A DNA stretch of 64,000 nt from JACKII01 sp963807085 (lineage in GTDB: Bacteria > Pseudomonadota > Alphaproteobacteria > Bin95): positions 62,001-126,000 of the forward strand of contig CAWEBB010000011.1 in assembly GCA_963807085.1 (NCBI GenBank). Reading direction: 5' to 3'. A program made the translations under genes and the position numbers. The notes beneath the pieces were generated by a model. It searched no databases, was not told where the DNA came from, and worked only from the letters and a program-made list of their open reading frames with translations. Numbering within the stretch: the first letter of the stretch is position 1; the number at the start of each line of letters is the position of its first letter. This document shows positions 37,400-46,685 of this stretch, in pieces.

Positions 37400-39241
37400 G
37401 TGCTTTTTGCTGCAGAGGATTTAACAAATTATTTAGGAGCGCCCCTCTATCATCGAGGCTGGTTTCAAGCTGCGATCGATAGGGGAATGGTGAACTACTA
37501 TCCGGCTACACTTGGTCGCTCAGGAGCCCCTTCTGCCGATGCGGCGTTTCCGGCTGCCCCACACCTAACCGATGCTCAGGCCAAACTCCTGTTCGCCCTG
37601 GCCATGGTCCCGATCATTGCAAGCCGCGTCCTGGCGGTCGCCTGGGGCCGCGACCCGGGATTCGACCAGTCAATGCTGCTGTCGAATTTCCCGCTTCAGG
37701 CTTATGCGCAATATTTCCTCCCGCTTCCGTTCTTCGAACAAACCGCCCCGCTTGGAGCCGTTGCCTTCCTGGACCACCTATCCGCAGCTTTCGGGTCTGA
37801 GGGGCATGCACGTATCACTGCTGTCCGGTCGGTTGCGGCTCTGGCGGCCTGCCTTGCCTATTTCATGCTCTACCGGGCGCTGCGTCCCTCCTTCGGTGCG
37901 GCGATTGCTGCATTGGCAACGATCCTGGTGGCATCCGGCACCGTGGCACTCATGTCTACGACAAATGCCAAGCATTATGGCTACGAATTCCTTGCATCCG
38001 TGGTGATGATCACCGTTGCGCTGCGCCATTTGGAGCGGCTCGACATTCGGAGTGGCATGGCCTACCTTGTTGCCGCGCTGTTCACTGCGATCTTTGCGTT
38101 TACCGCGCCGTTGTTGTTGGTCACTGTGGGCGCGGCGCTGATTTGTGCCGTATTCGCGCGGCAAGTCGGCCCGATGCATGCGCGCATCATGGCGCCGGAC
38201 ATGGTCCGGACGGTAGTGTTGACCGGCCTTTCCGTTGCGCTCGCGCTTGCGTTCTATCTCCTCTATACACGCACCGTTACCGCGCTGGACTTCGCGGCCT
38301 ATTCCGCGAGTGACGCGACGGCCTTCATCCATCTTGAAACACCGTTTCTGAGCAAAAACAAAGAAACTCTCTTCTACCTGCTTGACATTTTCTACAAACT
38401 GGCCGAACCGACTTTCGTACACCCGATAATCTGGCGACTTGGACTTTACGACTACCGGCTGCTGCTTTCGCTCTCCTTTCTGAGTATCAGCCTATTGGGC
38501 CTCGTCATTGCTTGGCGGCGGTCGGTGTTCTTCGGCGCAGGTGCGACATTCGGATTGAGCGGGATACTAATTCTTAATGTCGCCGGTGCCCTGCCGTTCA
38601 CCGCGGTTCGGCATTTCATGTTCCTTTCGCCTTTTACCGTGCCATGTTTCGCACTTGGCCTTGTTGCCATGATCAGCGCGTTCCTCGGTCTTTTTCGGCG
38701 AGAGGCATGGACGTTCGGCATGCTGGCGCTTCTCGTCGCGACTTGCGGCCTGGCGCTATGTCTGCAGGCAACGAAACTCAAAACCCATGAAGTCAGTGAA
38801 TATCTGGATCGGACCGAACAGATTGATGCTCCGATTTGGTTGTATTATGGTGCGCAGCCGTCCATTCGGGCGCTTCGGCCTTCCCTGCTGAAAGAGCGCG
38901 CCCCCCGGCTGATTGGTTTGATCGACCACAGAAGTTCGCCATCGGGCTGGCTTGCCGCCGCGCGTGCCGACGAAACCGCCCACACGAGCGAAGCCTATTT
39001 GCGCCGCGCGAGGGCAGACCTGTCGGGCACCGAGCCGATATGGCTCCTGTTCACCCATACCCTGGCAGAGCAGCATGTTACGGACGGCCGAATTCGATTT
39101 ATAGAGATGGCGATCGCACCTGGTCGCAAATGCTGGTGGGCGGAAGGCAATGGGGGCCTTCTTGTCTTCTGCGCCCTACCCGAAGACATTCCGCGTTCGA
39201 AGCTGGAGGCACTTTCGATGGAAGTCGTTCCGGTCGGATGA
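37400..39241 (+). CDS. Polytopic membrane protein, possible GT-C/PMT-type glycosyltransferase
   Basis: Up to 613 residues with roughly ten hydrophobic helices up to about residue 455, then a soluble C-terminal domain of about 150 residues. The first extracytoplasmic loop (AWGRDPGFDQSMLLSNFPLQ, then FEQTAPLGAVAFLDHLSAAF and an Arg in TAVRSVAAL) has the spacing seen in PMT_2/ArnT-like GT-C transferases, where an acidic residue in this loop is catalytic. The overall similarity is weak and the assignment is inference. ATG 37487 (MVNYYPATL) is an alternative start. It is more AT-rich than its neighbours and has no obvious operon partner; flanked by a REP-like element and a gene relic, so possibly acquired. 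Confidence 0.6.
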   Translation: MLFAAEDLTNYLGAPLYHRGWFQAAIDRGMVNYYPATLGRSGAPSADAAFPAAPHLTDAQAKLLFALAMVPIIASRVLAVAWGRDPGFDQSMLLSNFPLQAYAQYFLPLPFFEQTAPLGAVAFLDHLSAAFGSEGHARITAVRSVAALAACLAYFMLYRALRPSFGAAIAALATILVASGTVALMSTTNAKHYGYEFLASVVMITVALRHLERLDIRSGMAYLVAALFTAIFAFTAPLLLVTVGAALICAVFARQVGPMHARIMAPDMVRTVVLTGLSVALALAFYLLYTRTVTALDFAAYSASDATAFIHLETPFLSKNKETLFYLLDIFYKLAEPTFVHPIIWRLGLYDYRLLLSLSFLSISLLGLVIAWRRSVFFGAGATFGLSGILILNVAGALPFTAVRHFMFLSPFTVPCFALGLVAMISAFLGLFRREAWTFGMLALLVATCGLALCLQATKLKTHEVSEYLDRTEQIDAPIWLYYGAQPSIRALRPSLLKERAPRLIGLIDHRSSPSGWLAAARADETAHTSEAYLRRARADLSGTEPIWLLFTHTLAEQHVTDGRIRFIEMAIAPGRKCWWAEGNGGLLVFCALPEDIPRSKLEALSMEVVPVG

Positions 39242-39324
39242 ATTACTGGCCGATGCCGAACTGCGACAGCAAGGTCTGGGCTTAAGGAGCCGGGCTGCGG
39301 GGAAAAGCCGGCGGCGATCCGCCA

Positions 39325-39405
39325 TCATGCGAGCAACGCCCCCGCCTTGAGCGGCTCATTCGGCGCGACTCCCGGGCTAGGTTAATGCCGTGCGGGCGCC
39401 CGGGG
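39325..39405 (-). pseudogene. Relic of a second copy of the dioxygenase 3' end
   Basis: About 80 bp closely matching 40681-40757, the last 26 codons and stop of the dioxygenase gene that lies on the other side of the MFS gene. Read on the minus strand it gives GRPHGIN, one missing base, then PGVAPNEPLKAGALLA and the same stop position. No upstream part of the second copy remains. It is the trace of a tandem duplication or of a recombination that replaced most of the copy. Confidence 0.75.
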
Positions 39406-39416
39406 CCGGTTTGCCG

Positions 39417-40622
39417 CTACGCTCGCCTCGCCGGCGTTACCATCTGCGCGGCGGTGGTGACGCCGACCGCCAGCACCAGCAGCGCGCCGGCAACCGGGAA
39501 CACCCATGCCTCGCCGCCCGCGTCAACCAGCGCGCCGAACACCACGCCCGCCAGGCCGGAACCGACCGACTGGCCGACAAAGACAAAGCCGAACACCCGG
39601 CCGCTCGCACCTGGCGGCGTGATGGCGCGCACCATCAGATCCCGGGCCGGCAGCACCACGCCGAAGCTGAAACCGGAGGCTACGAAGATCCCAAACAGCA
39701 GCACGCCGTCAGGGGTGAGCACCGGCGGCAGCATCAACAACGCCGCAGCCCCGAGCAGGCAGACTGCGGCGACCAAGCCATGCCGCCCGAAGCGCTCGGC
39801 AAGCACGCCGCCGGCCAGGATGCCTGCCGCTATGGCGAACTGATAGGCGGAGAGTACCTGGGCCGCGCTGGCTTCGGTTGCCAGCCCCATTTGGGTCATG
39901 GCGACGACGCCTTGGGTGCCGACCCCGCCGGTCGCCAGCCCATAGAATGCCAGGAAGACGAGATAGAGCAGCACCGGCGCGGACAGCAGCACCGACTTGG
40001 CCTTCGCCGCGCCGGGAGCGGGTTTGGCTGGGGGCGCCTCCCCCGCCAGCGCGTCGCCCTGGCAGGCGATGACGATGGCTGCCGCCACGCCCGCCAGACC
40101 GACCAAAATGAAGGCCATGCGCCAGTCAAAGGCCGCAGTCAGGCCGATCATCGCGACGGGCGCGACGCCGCCGCCGAAAAAACCCGAAAACGTATGCAGC
40201 GAATAGGCACGCCCCAACCGCCGCTCGCGGATTTTGGCGGCAATGATGGCGTAATCCACGGGATGGAAAACCGCGTTGCCGATCCCCGCCAGCACCGCCA
40301 ATAGGGCAAAGCCCCAATAGCCGCCGACCAGGCCCATGGCGGCGATGGCGGCGGCGTTTAGGCCGAGTCCCGCCGCCAGCATCTGGCGGGCGCCGAACCG
40401 GTCGATCAGCGAGCCGATCATCGCCTGCAGCACGCCACCGACCCAGGCATAGCCGGCAATCGCCGCGCCCAGCATGGCGAAACCGACCTCAAACTCGCGC
40501 GCCAGCAGCGGCAGCATGGGCGGAATGCAGAGAATATAGAAGTGGCTGAGAAAATGGCCGACGCCAATAAGCGAAAGCACGCGAGTTTCGCTGACGGGCT
40601 GAACAGCCGCCGGAGTGGTCAT
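39417..40622 (-). CDS. MFS transporter
   Basis: 401 residues with twelve predicted transmembrane segments in two six-helix halves joined by a loop at ~195-215 (GEAPPAKPAPGAAKAK). Motif A-like DRFGARQ lies between helices 2 and 3. FHPVDYAIIAAKI resembles the fosmidomycin-resistance/nitrate-nitrite branch of the superfamily. The substrate is unknown. It lies between the dioxygenase gene (58 bp upstream) and a relic of that gene, on the same strand, so transporter and dioxygenase probably form one unit. Confidence 0.88.
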   Translation of the reverse strand: MTTPAAVQPVSETRVLSLIGVGHFLSHFYILCIPPMLPLLAREFEVGFAMLGAAIAGYAWVGGVLQAMIGSLIDRFGARQMLAAGLGLNAAAIAAMGLVGGYWGFALLAVLAGIGNAVFHPVDYAIIAAKIRERRLGRAYSLHTFSGFFGGGVAPVAMIGLTAAFDWRMAFILVGLAGVAAAIVIACQGDALAGEAPPAKPAPGAAKAKSVLLSAPVLLYLVFLAFYGLATGGVGTQGVVAMTQMGLATEASAAQVLSAYQFAIAAGILAGGVLAERFGRHGLVAAVCLLGAAALLMLPPVLTPDGVLLFGIFVASGFSFGVVLPARDLMVRAITPPGASGRVFGFVFVGQSVGSGLAGVVFGALVDAGGEAWVFPVAGALLVLAVGVTTAAQMVTPARRA

Positions 40623-40680
40623 CTAGGCGCCTTTCTGGAAACCGGACGGGCAGCCGCGGCGTGCCGCCCGCCCTTCATCA

Positions 40681-41742
40681 TCATGCGAGCAGTGCGCCCG
40701 CCTCAAGCGGCGCATTCGGCGCGACTCCCGGGGGCAGGTTAATGCCGTGCGGACGTCCGGTCTCCGGGTCAGCGCCGTAGCGGGCATAGAACGGCTCGGG
40801 CAGCGGCCAGCCGTCCGGTACGCTCAGCCAAAGGCGGAACAGGTGCCGCTTGCGCTCCTCGTCCGGCCAATCCTCATATTCGGTGCGGGTGTGGAGCGAG
40901 ACCAGATTGTTGACCAGTTGGATGTCGCCCGGCCGGAAATCCATGTCCAGCTTGATCTTCGGGTCATAGGCGAGCCGGTCCAACAGATCCATGGCCTCGA
41001 TCTGGGCCGGGGTCAGGCGCGGCACATCGGCAAAGCGCTGGGCGCTTTCAATGAAGCGGCGGACATAGGCCACCGCCATGCGCCCGCCCGCCGGCATGAA
41101 CACCGGCATGGCGTAGTAGGGCTTTTGCCCCTCGGCTTCGTCGCCGCGGCGATCGCGATAGAATGGCTCGGTCAGTACCTTGGCCAGATCGGGCCGGCGC
41201 GCGGCGATCTCGTTCCAGATCGTGGCGGCGCTGACCACGCTGGACAGCCCGCCCGACTTCGCCGGCATCAGGCAGAACAGGCCGACAATCTCCGCGCCGA
41301 TATCGGTATGAAACGGCAGGTTGGCGGCGGACTGATAGCCGCGCTGGGTTGGCGAGTTGATGTCGCCGCCGATATCGCGCACATGGCCGAGCACATGCCC
41401 ATGCCGGTTCTGTACCACCGCCCGGCCGATACGCAGGCCGATTGCCCAATAGGCACGAGCCGCGATCTCCCTTGACCAGCGCTCCACTGGCAGGCCGCGC
41501 AGCAGCGCAAAGCCGCGGCCATCGACAACGTCGCGCCGCACAGCGCGCAGAAGGGGATCGAGCGTCGGCAGCGGCAGGTCAGTTTCGCTGAGGCGTGCGG
41601 TATCGCGGCCCAGCGCGCCGCGCGCCGCTCCCTCCAGTTCCGCGATCTGCGCCTCGTCGAATGTCACCGCCCAATCGGCGGTTTTGGCCAGGTCGGCACC
41701 GTACCAAGCCGCTTCGCCTCTCTGTTTTTGCAGTTCGGTCAT
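40681..41742 (-). CDS. TauD-like Fe(II)/2-oxoglutarate dioxygenase (clavaminate synthase-like fold)
   Basis: 353 residues. Iron ligands are in PFHTDIGAEIVGL (HxD) and NNLVSLHTRTEYED (distal His); the 2-oxoglutarate Arg is in EERKRHLFRLWLS. The motif LVNNLVSLHTRTEYED(W/Y) is characteristic of a large, mostly uncharacterised TauD-related group. The C-terminal GRPHGINLPPGVAPN is also typical of it. The substrate is probably imported or exported by the neighbouring MFS protein. Its last 26 codons are duplicated at 39325-39405. Confidence 0.9.
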   Translation of the reverse strand: MTELQKQRGEAAWYGADLAKTADWAVTFDEAQIAELEGAARGALGRDTARLSETDLPLPTLDPLLRAVRRDVVDGRGFALLRGLPVERWSREIAARAYWAIGLRIGRAVVQNRHGHVLGHVRDIGGDINSPTQRGYQSAANLPFHTDIGAEIVGLFCLMPAKSGGLSSVVSAATIWNEIAARRPDLAKVLTEPFYRDRRGDEAEGQKPYYAMPVFMPAGGRMAVAYVRRFIESAQRFADVPRLTPAQIEAMDLLDRLAYDPKIKLDMDFRPGDIQLVNNLVSLHTRTEYEDWPDEERKRHLFRLWLSVPDGWPLPEPFYARYGADPETGRPHGINLPPGVAPNAPLEAGALLA

Positions 41743-41856
41743 CGTCCAACTCCCATAGGCAGCGGCAATTCGGCTACCGCCCGTAATCCTGCCGGAGCTT
41801 AGACCCGTGTCAATCGCCCGGCAATCAGCGGATCTCGCTCGCGCAACGGAAGCAAA

Positions 41857-43242
41857 TTATCCCGCTTCCAGCCGCAACAGCCGACGCCGGCGGGATGACG
41901 GGGGGATGCTCATGGATTCGCGGTACTTAGCCACCGTCCTGCGGGCAACAGATATGCCATCGGCGGCCAGGATCTCCACCAGTTTTTCATCGGACAACAC
42001 CTTGTCGATGGTCTCGCCCTCGATCATCTGACGCAGACGGTAGCGCACGGCCGCTGCCGAATGGTCGCCGGCGCCGGTGGCGTCGGTGATGGCGTTGGAA
42101 AAGAAGAATTTCAACTCCAGCACGCCGCGCGGCGTTGCGGCGTACTTGCCGTTGGTCACACGGCTGACGGTGCTTTCGTGCATACCGATGCTCTCTGCCA
42201 CGTCTTTCAGCGTCATCGGGCGAAGGCCGCTGATCCCTTCCTCAAAAAAGCTGTGCTGGCGTTCCACGATCGTGACGGCGGTTTTCAGGATGGTATTCGC
42301 CCGCTGGTCCAATGCCTTCACCAGCCACTGGGCGGCCTGCCACTGCTCCGCAACGAAATCCGCGGCCTCCTTGCTTCGGGTTTGACGGCGAACCGCGGCA
42401 TAGTAGGTGCGGTTGGCCAAAACCTGCGGCAGGGCATCCTGGTTCAGTTCCACTCCCCAGCCGCCACCGGCAGTCCGGCTAATCAATACGTCAGGCACCA
42501 GGGTTTGCACCGGTTCATAATCGAACGCCGCCGCCGGCCGCGGCGCGCAGCTTTTGAGGCGCCCCATCATCCGGTGCAGACCGCCAAGGTCCGTACCGCA
42601 GAGGCGCGCCAGCCGCTGGAAATCCCCCCTGCCGATCAGGTCCAGGTGGTCGAGCAGACACTGCATGGGCGCATCGAGCGCCCCCATCTCAGCAAGCTGA
42701 ACCGCCAGACATTCGCGGATGCTGCGCGCGCCGATGCCGGGCGGATCGAATTGCAGAAACCGCTGATGCACCTCCGCCAAGGTCTGCCGGCTGACGCCGA
42801 GCATGTAGACCATCTCGGCAATGTCGCCGACAAAATAGCCGGCCTCGTCCAGGTTGTCCGCAATCAGGGTAGCGACGCGGCGGATGATCGGGTCGCGAAA
42901 TTCTTCGCCGATCTGCGCGTTCAGGTGCTGGCGCAAGCTGACGGGGCTCTCCGCCAACGCCTCCCAGTCGCCGCCGTCCCGACTGCTTCTGCCGTCCGAA
43001 CCGCCGCCGAAGTCGACCGGCCCTCGCTCGTGCCGTCCCGCCTCTACCCGCTCGGACGCCGGCAGGCTGTCGCCGGCCTCGCTTTCGCATATTTCCAGCA
43101 ACGGGTTTTCGATCAATTGCGCCTCGACATAGGCCGACAGCTCCAGGCTCGACATCTGCAACAGCTTGATCGCCTGCTGCAATTGCGGCGTCATCACCAG
43201 GCTTTGCGCCTGGCGGACCTGGAGACGTTGGCGAAGAGCCAT
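41857..43242 (-). CDS. rpoN: RNA polymerase sigma-54 factor
   Basis: 461 residues. Region I is the Gln/Leu-rich VMTPQLQQAIKLLQMSSLEL; the core-binding domain follows; the helix-turn-helix region contains VAESIGMHESTVSRVTNGKY; the C-terminal RpoN box is ARRTVAKYRE. It lies 78 bp downstream of lptB on the same strand, the conserved order. The hpf and ptsN genes usually found right after rpoN are absent: the next genes are the dioxygenase and MFS pair. Confidence 0.96.
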   Translation of the reverse strand: MALRQRLQVRQAQSLVMTPQLQQAIKLLQMSSLELSAYVEAQLIENPLLEICESEAGDSLPASERVEAGRHERGPVDFGGGSDGRSSRDGGDWEALAESPVSLRQHLNAQIGEEFRDPIIRRVATLIADNLDEAGYFVGDIAEMVYMLGVSRQTLAEVHQRFLQFDPPGIGARSIRECLAVQLAEMGALDAPMQCLLDHLDLIGRGDFQRLARLCGTDLGGLHRMMGRLKSCAPRPAAAFDYEPVQTLVPDVLISRTAGGGWGVELNQDALPQVLANRTYYAAVRRQTRSKEAADFVAEQWQAAQWLVKALDQRANTILKTAVTIVERQHSFFEEGISGLRPMTLKDVAESIGMHESTVSRVTNGKYAATPRGVLELKFFFSNAITDATGAGDHSAAAVRYRLRQMIEGETIDKVLSDEKLVEILAADGISVARRTVAKYRESMSIPPSSRRRRLLRLEAG

Positions 43243-43319
43243 GCTTCAAACGGCCTTTGACGGGATGTGGCGCTGTTCGGATACGGCCTTTCTCCCCAAG
43301 ATGCGGGGAGGGCACCAAG

Positions 43320-44087
43320 CTACCGGGCGAAAGTTTCCCCGAGATAAACCTGCCGCACCCGGTCGTGGGCGACGATCTCGTCCGGCGTGCCTTCCATCAG
43401 AACACGCCCGTCATGCAGGATATAGGCGCGATCGACGACACCCAGCGTCTCCCGCACATTGTGGTCCGTAATCAGCACGCCGATGCCCCGGTTTCTCAGC
43501 TGCGAGACCAAAGCGCGGATATCGGCGACCGCGATCGGGTCGATGCCCGCCAGCGGTTCGTCCAGCAGGATGAAGCTGGGCCGGGCGGCCAGGGCGCGGG
43601 CGATCTCCACCCGACGCCGTTCGCCGCCCGAAAGGGCCAGCGCCGGCGTATGGCGCAGGCGGGTGATGGAAAACTCCGCCAGCAGATCGTCGATCAGCGA
43701 TTCGCGCACGTCTGCCCGCCTTTCCGTCACTTCCAGCACCGCGCGAATATTCGCCTCTACCGTCATGCCTCTGAAGATCGAAGGCTCCTGTGGCAGATAG
43801 CCGATGCCGCGGCGAGCGCGCCGGTACATGGGCAGATGGGTAATGTCCTCGCCGTCGAGCAAGATCGTGCCATAGTCAGGGCGAACCAGGCCGGTGATGA
43901 TATAAAAACAGGTGGTCTTACCCGCACCATTAGGCCCCAACAGGCCCACCACTTCGCCACGGCGCACCCGCAGCGAAACGTCGGTCAGCACCGGGTGCCG
44001 TTTGTAACGCTTGCCCAGATTTTCGGCGACCAGACCTTCGTCGGCCGCCTGCTCGACAACGCGCAAAGAGGTTTCCGTCTTGTCCAT
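43320..44087 (-). CDS. lptB: LPS export ABC transporter ATP-binding protein
   Basis: Cytoplasmic ATPase of the Lpt machine that moves lipopolysaccharide to the outer membrane. About 255 residues from MDKTETSLRVVEQ. Walker A GLLGPNGAGKTTCFY, signature LALSGGERRRVEIARAL, Walker B FILLDEPLAGIDP, switch His in LITDHNVRETL. It starts 4 bp after the lptA stop. An upstream extension of the frame is not conserved. Confidence 0.96.
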   Translation of the reverse strand: MDKTETSLRVVEQAADEGLVAENLGKRYKRHPVLTDVSLRVRRGEVVGLLGPNGAGKTTCFYIITGLVRPDYGTILLDGEDITHLPMYRRARRGIGYLPQEPSIFRGMTVEANIRAVLEVTERRADVRESLIDDLLAEFSITRLRHTPALALSGGERRRVEIARALAARPSFILLDEPLAGIDPIAVADIRALVSQLRNRGIGVLITDHNVRETLGVVDRAYILHDGRVLMEGTPDEIVAHDRVRQVYLGETFAR

Positions 44088-44091
44088 CGTG

Positions 44092-45022
44092 TTATTTTGC
44101 CTCCGGCGGGCGGGGGCGAGGCTGGGATGGGCTAGACTGGGATGCCTCGCTCGCCGCTTGCGGCTGCTGCGGTTCGGGCGGATTGGGATCGGTGTTTTCA
44201 GATCCGGGATAAAATATCGACCGCACCCTCTCGCCGGGTGCTCCAACCAAGCGGCTTACGCCTTTTTCCATATCGACAATCGCCTTTTCGCCCCTCAACT
44301 GATTCTTTCCCCGAATAATTCGCACATTACCCTCTAAAGTGGCAACCTTCTTGCTTGCATTGTAATTACCGCGGTCACCTTCGACAATCTCGTCTTCCGT
44401 GCGTATGACAACATGTCCCCAGGCACGCACGAGGTCGAGCGCCAGATCTTCCGGCCCTGCGGATGCGCCGGAGACGGCGGCTGCCCTGTCGCGCGCCGCC
44501 AATTGCGCCTCGATCACGTCCGCCCGCAGGCGGGTATTGTCGGAATTCTGAATGGCGGTCGCCTCGCCCCGGGCGACGGCGCGCCTTTCCCGGCCCCAGT
44601 ATTCCAGGCTTTCTTCGGCGGTGACCGTCTGTTCTTCGCCTTCGATGCGCAAATTCTCGCCCGTCAGGAGAAACAATTCGCGTTCCAGGTCATAGGTCGC
44701 GTGATCGCCCGTCAGGCGCTCCTTTGCCGTCAGGATCACCACGCCGCCCACGGCATCCACCCGGTGGATGCTGCGCTTGCCGTCCACCTCCTTGTAGGAT
44801 GCGCTGACGATGTCGGCGCGCAGGCGCACATCGCCCTGCCGCACCACCACATTGCCGCGCGCCACCACCATCTGGCGGTTCTGGTGCAATTCCAAGCCTT
44901 GGTCCGAACTCAAGTTCCAGCGGCTCGTTTCCGGCACCCAAATTGCCGAGCGGGTTCAGTTGCGCGACGCCAGGTCCGGCTACCAACAGGCACGCGATAA
45001 GGGCGAGAAAAACAGCGCGCAT
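44092..45022 (-). CDS. lptA: LPS transport periplasmic protein LptA (OstA-like), frameshifted in this sequence
   Basis: Periplasmic bridge protein of the Lpt machine. Starts with a signal peptide (VFLALIACLLVAGPGVAQ). After NLGAGNEPLE an extra T near 44913-44916 shifts the frame; LSSDQGLELHQNRQMVVARGN continues, followed by OstA beta-jellyroll repeats such as VVVRQGDVRLRADIVSASY and GNVRIIRGKNQLRGEKAIVD. The C-terminus is a Pro/Ser/Gln-rich tail. One base removed gives 309 residues, long for LptA because of extra strands and the tail. Confidence 0.88.
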
Positions 45023-45027
45023 TCCGT

Positions 45028-45699
45028 CTACTTTTTGGAAGTTTCTTTGATGATCAGTTTCGAGCGGCCCAGCACTTTGACGGTCTGTCCCTTGTCCAGG
45101 ATCTCAAATCCGCTGCCGGAGAGATCGCCTTCCGGCCCCGTACCCGATACCGGGCGGTCACCATAGGCGCGCGCCGCCGGGATATCCACGACGGCCAGTT
45201 CGGTTTCCAGACGGTAACCCAGGTCGTGCGTCACCACGACATGGCCGCGGAACACCATTTCCTCATCGGCCTTGCTGTATTCGCCTTCATCGGCGGTCAG
45301 TTAAATCTTGTTGCCATCTTCCAGCCAGATCTCGCCTTCCGGGCTGTGCAACAGAACGCGGTTCAGCACCCCGTCGAGTTGCTGCGCCTCCGCGGCGCGC
45401 AGAACGAACGGCCGGCCTTCTTCGTCGGTCCCGACCAACCGGGCGGAGATCATCCGCAGTTCCTGAGATTCGACCTCTTCGAGCGAGCTCGGCAGATTGC
45501 TGACATCGAGACCGCTGCGCCAATCGAATTGCGGCCAAATCAGCGCCAGCAACAAGAGCGCCAACGCCAACAACGGCAGCAGGATACGAAGCGAGCGCAC
45601 CAGGCTGGAATAGCGCCCGCGCCCGCGCCTGCTCCTGACCGGCCTTGGACGCCGCACCAGCCTGCCGAGGCGATCATCGGCTGAGATGGGGGCGTTCAC
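45028..45699 (-). CDS. lptC: LPS export protein LptC with an in-frame TAA
   Basis: Single-pass inner-membrane protein joining LptBFG to LptA. The GTG start (45697-45699) overlaps the kdsD stop (GTGA). Membrane helix ILLPLLALALLLLALIWP at ~30-47; the periplasmic domain has SQELRMISARLVG and LLHSPEGEIWLEDGNK. The codon at 45301-45303 is TAA, but the same frame continues LTADEGEYSKADEEMVFRGH, then VVTHDLGYRLETE, to a normal end. So this is a nonsense change, not an indel; CAA or GAA is the likely original. Without it the protein has 223 residues. Real mutation and sequence error are both possible. Confidence 0.85.
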
Positions 45700-46685
45700 G
45701 ATATGCCGGCCCGCAGACAATCGTGAACATGCACGATGCCGATCGCGACAGGCCGCTCCGCATCGTCGTCGGCGACGAACAGGCTGGTGATTTCGCTCTC
45801 GTTCATGATGGCCAGCGCTTCCTCCGCCAACGCGCCAGGGCGGATGGTTTTGGGTCCGGGGGTCATGATGGCCTCGGCCGGTCGCTTCACCAGATCCGGC
45901 GACATATGGCGCCGCAAATCGCCGTCGGTGATCACACCGGCCAAATGCCCGGCCGGATCGAGGACTCCGACACAGCCAAAGCTGCTGGCCGTCATGGTCA
46001 GCAGCGCATCACCCATAAGCGTATCCGGTGTGACCACAGGCGGGTCACGGTGCATGATGTCGGAGACCCGCATCAGCCGCCGGCCGAGCGTGCCGCCGGG
46101 ATGCAGCGAGCGGAAGTCGGTCGGCGAAAAGCCCTGCCGCTCCAGCAGGGCCACGGCCAACGCGTCGCCCATGGCCATGGCCATCGTCGTGGACGTTGTC
46201 GGCGCGAGGCGCAGGGGGCAGGCCTCTGCCGCATCCGGCAGCAGCAAGGTTACCGTGGCCGCCTCGGCCAGCGTGCTGGACGCGCGGCCGGTAATGGCCA
46301 CAATGGGAATGCGCAGCCGCACGGCATAGGCCAACAGATCCGCCAGTTCGGTTGTGTTGCCGGAATTGGAGAGGGCCAGCAGCGCGTCGCCCGCCGTCAC
46401 CATGCCCAGGTCGCCATGGCTGGCTTCGGCCGGATGCACGAACTGCGCCGGCGACCCGGTCGAGGCCATGGTCGCCGCGATTTTGCGGCCGATATGGCCG
46501 CTCTTGCCCATGCCGGTCACGATGATCCGGCCCTCTATCGCGGCCAACTGCTCCACGGCTTCGCGGAAATCGTCGCCGATCTGGGCCGCCATCTGGGTGA
46601 GCGCTTCGCTCTCCATCCGCATGACGCGACGGGCGATTTCGATGGGCTCGAACCCTTCCGGGACGGTGTCGTCAGCTATGGGCAA
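45696..46685 (-). CDS. kdsD: D-arabinose 5-phosphate isomerase (KdsD/KpsF)
   Basis: Makes arabinose 5-phosphate from ribulose 5-phosphate, the first step of KDO synthesis for LPS. SIS domain with IIVTGMGKSGHIGRKIAATMASTGSPAQFVHPAEASHGDLG, followed by two CBS domains (from VSDIMHRDPPVV and AIMTPGPKTIRPG). I start at a TTG (46685) preceded by AAGAGG, giving the usual spacing to the SIS motif; a TTG at 46712 and an ATG at 46622 are alternatives. It overlaps both the end of rnd and the start of lptC, so the three are translationally coupled. Confidence 0.94.
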   Translation of the reverse strand: MPIADDTVPEGFEPIEIARRVMRMESEALTQMAAQIGDDFREAVEQLAAIEGRIIVTGMGKSGHIGRKIAATMASTGSPAQFVHPAEASHGDLGMVTAGDALLALSNSGNTTELADLLAYAVRLRIPIVAITGRASSTLAEAATVTLLLPDAAEACPLRLAPTTSTTMAMAMGDALAVALLERQGFSPTDFRSLHPGGTLGRRLMRVSDIMHRDPPVVTPDTLMGDALLTMTASSFGCVGVLDPAGHLAGVITDGDLRRHMSPDLVKRPAEAIMTPGPKTIRPGALAEEALAIMNESEITSLFVADDDAERPVAIGIVHVHDCLRAGIS

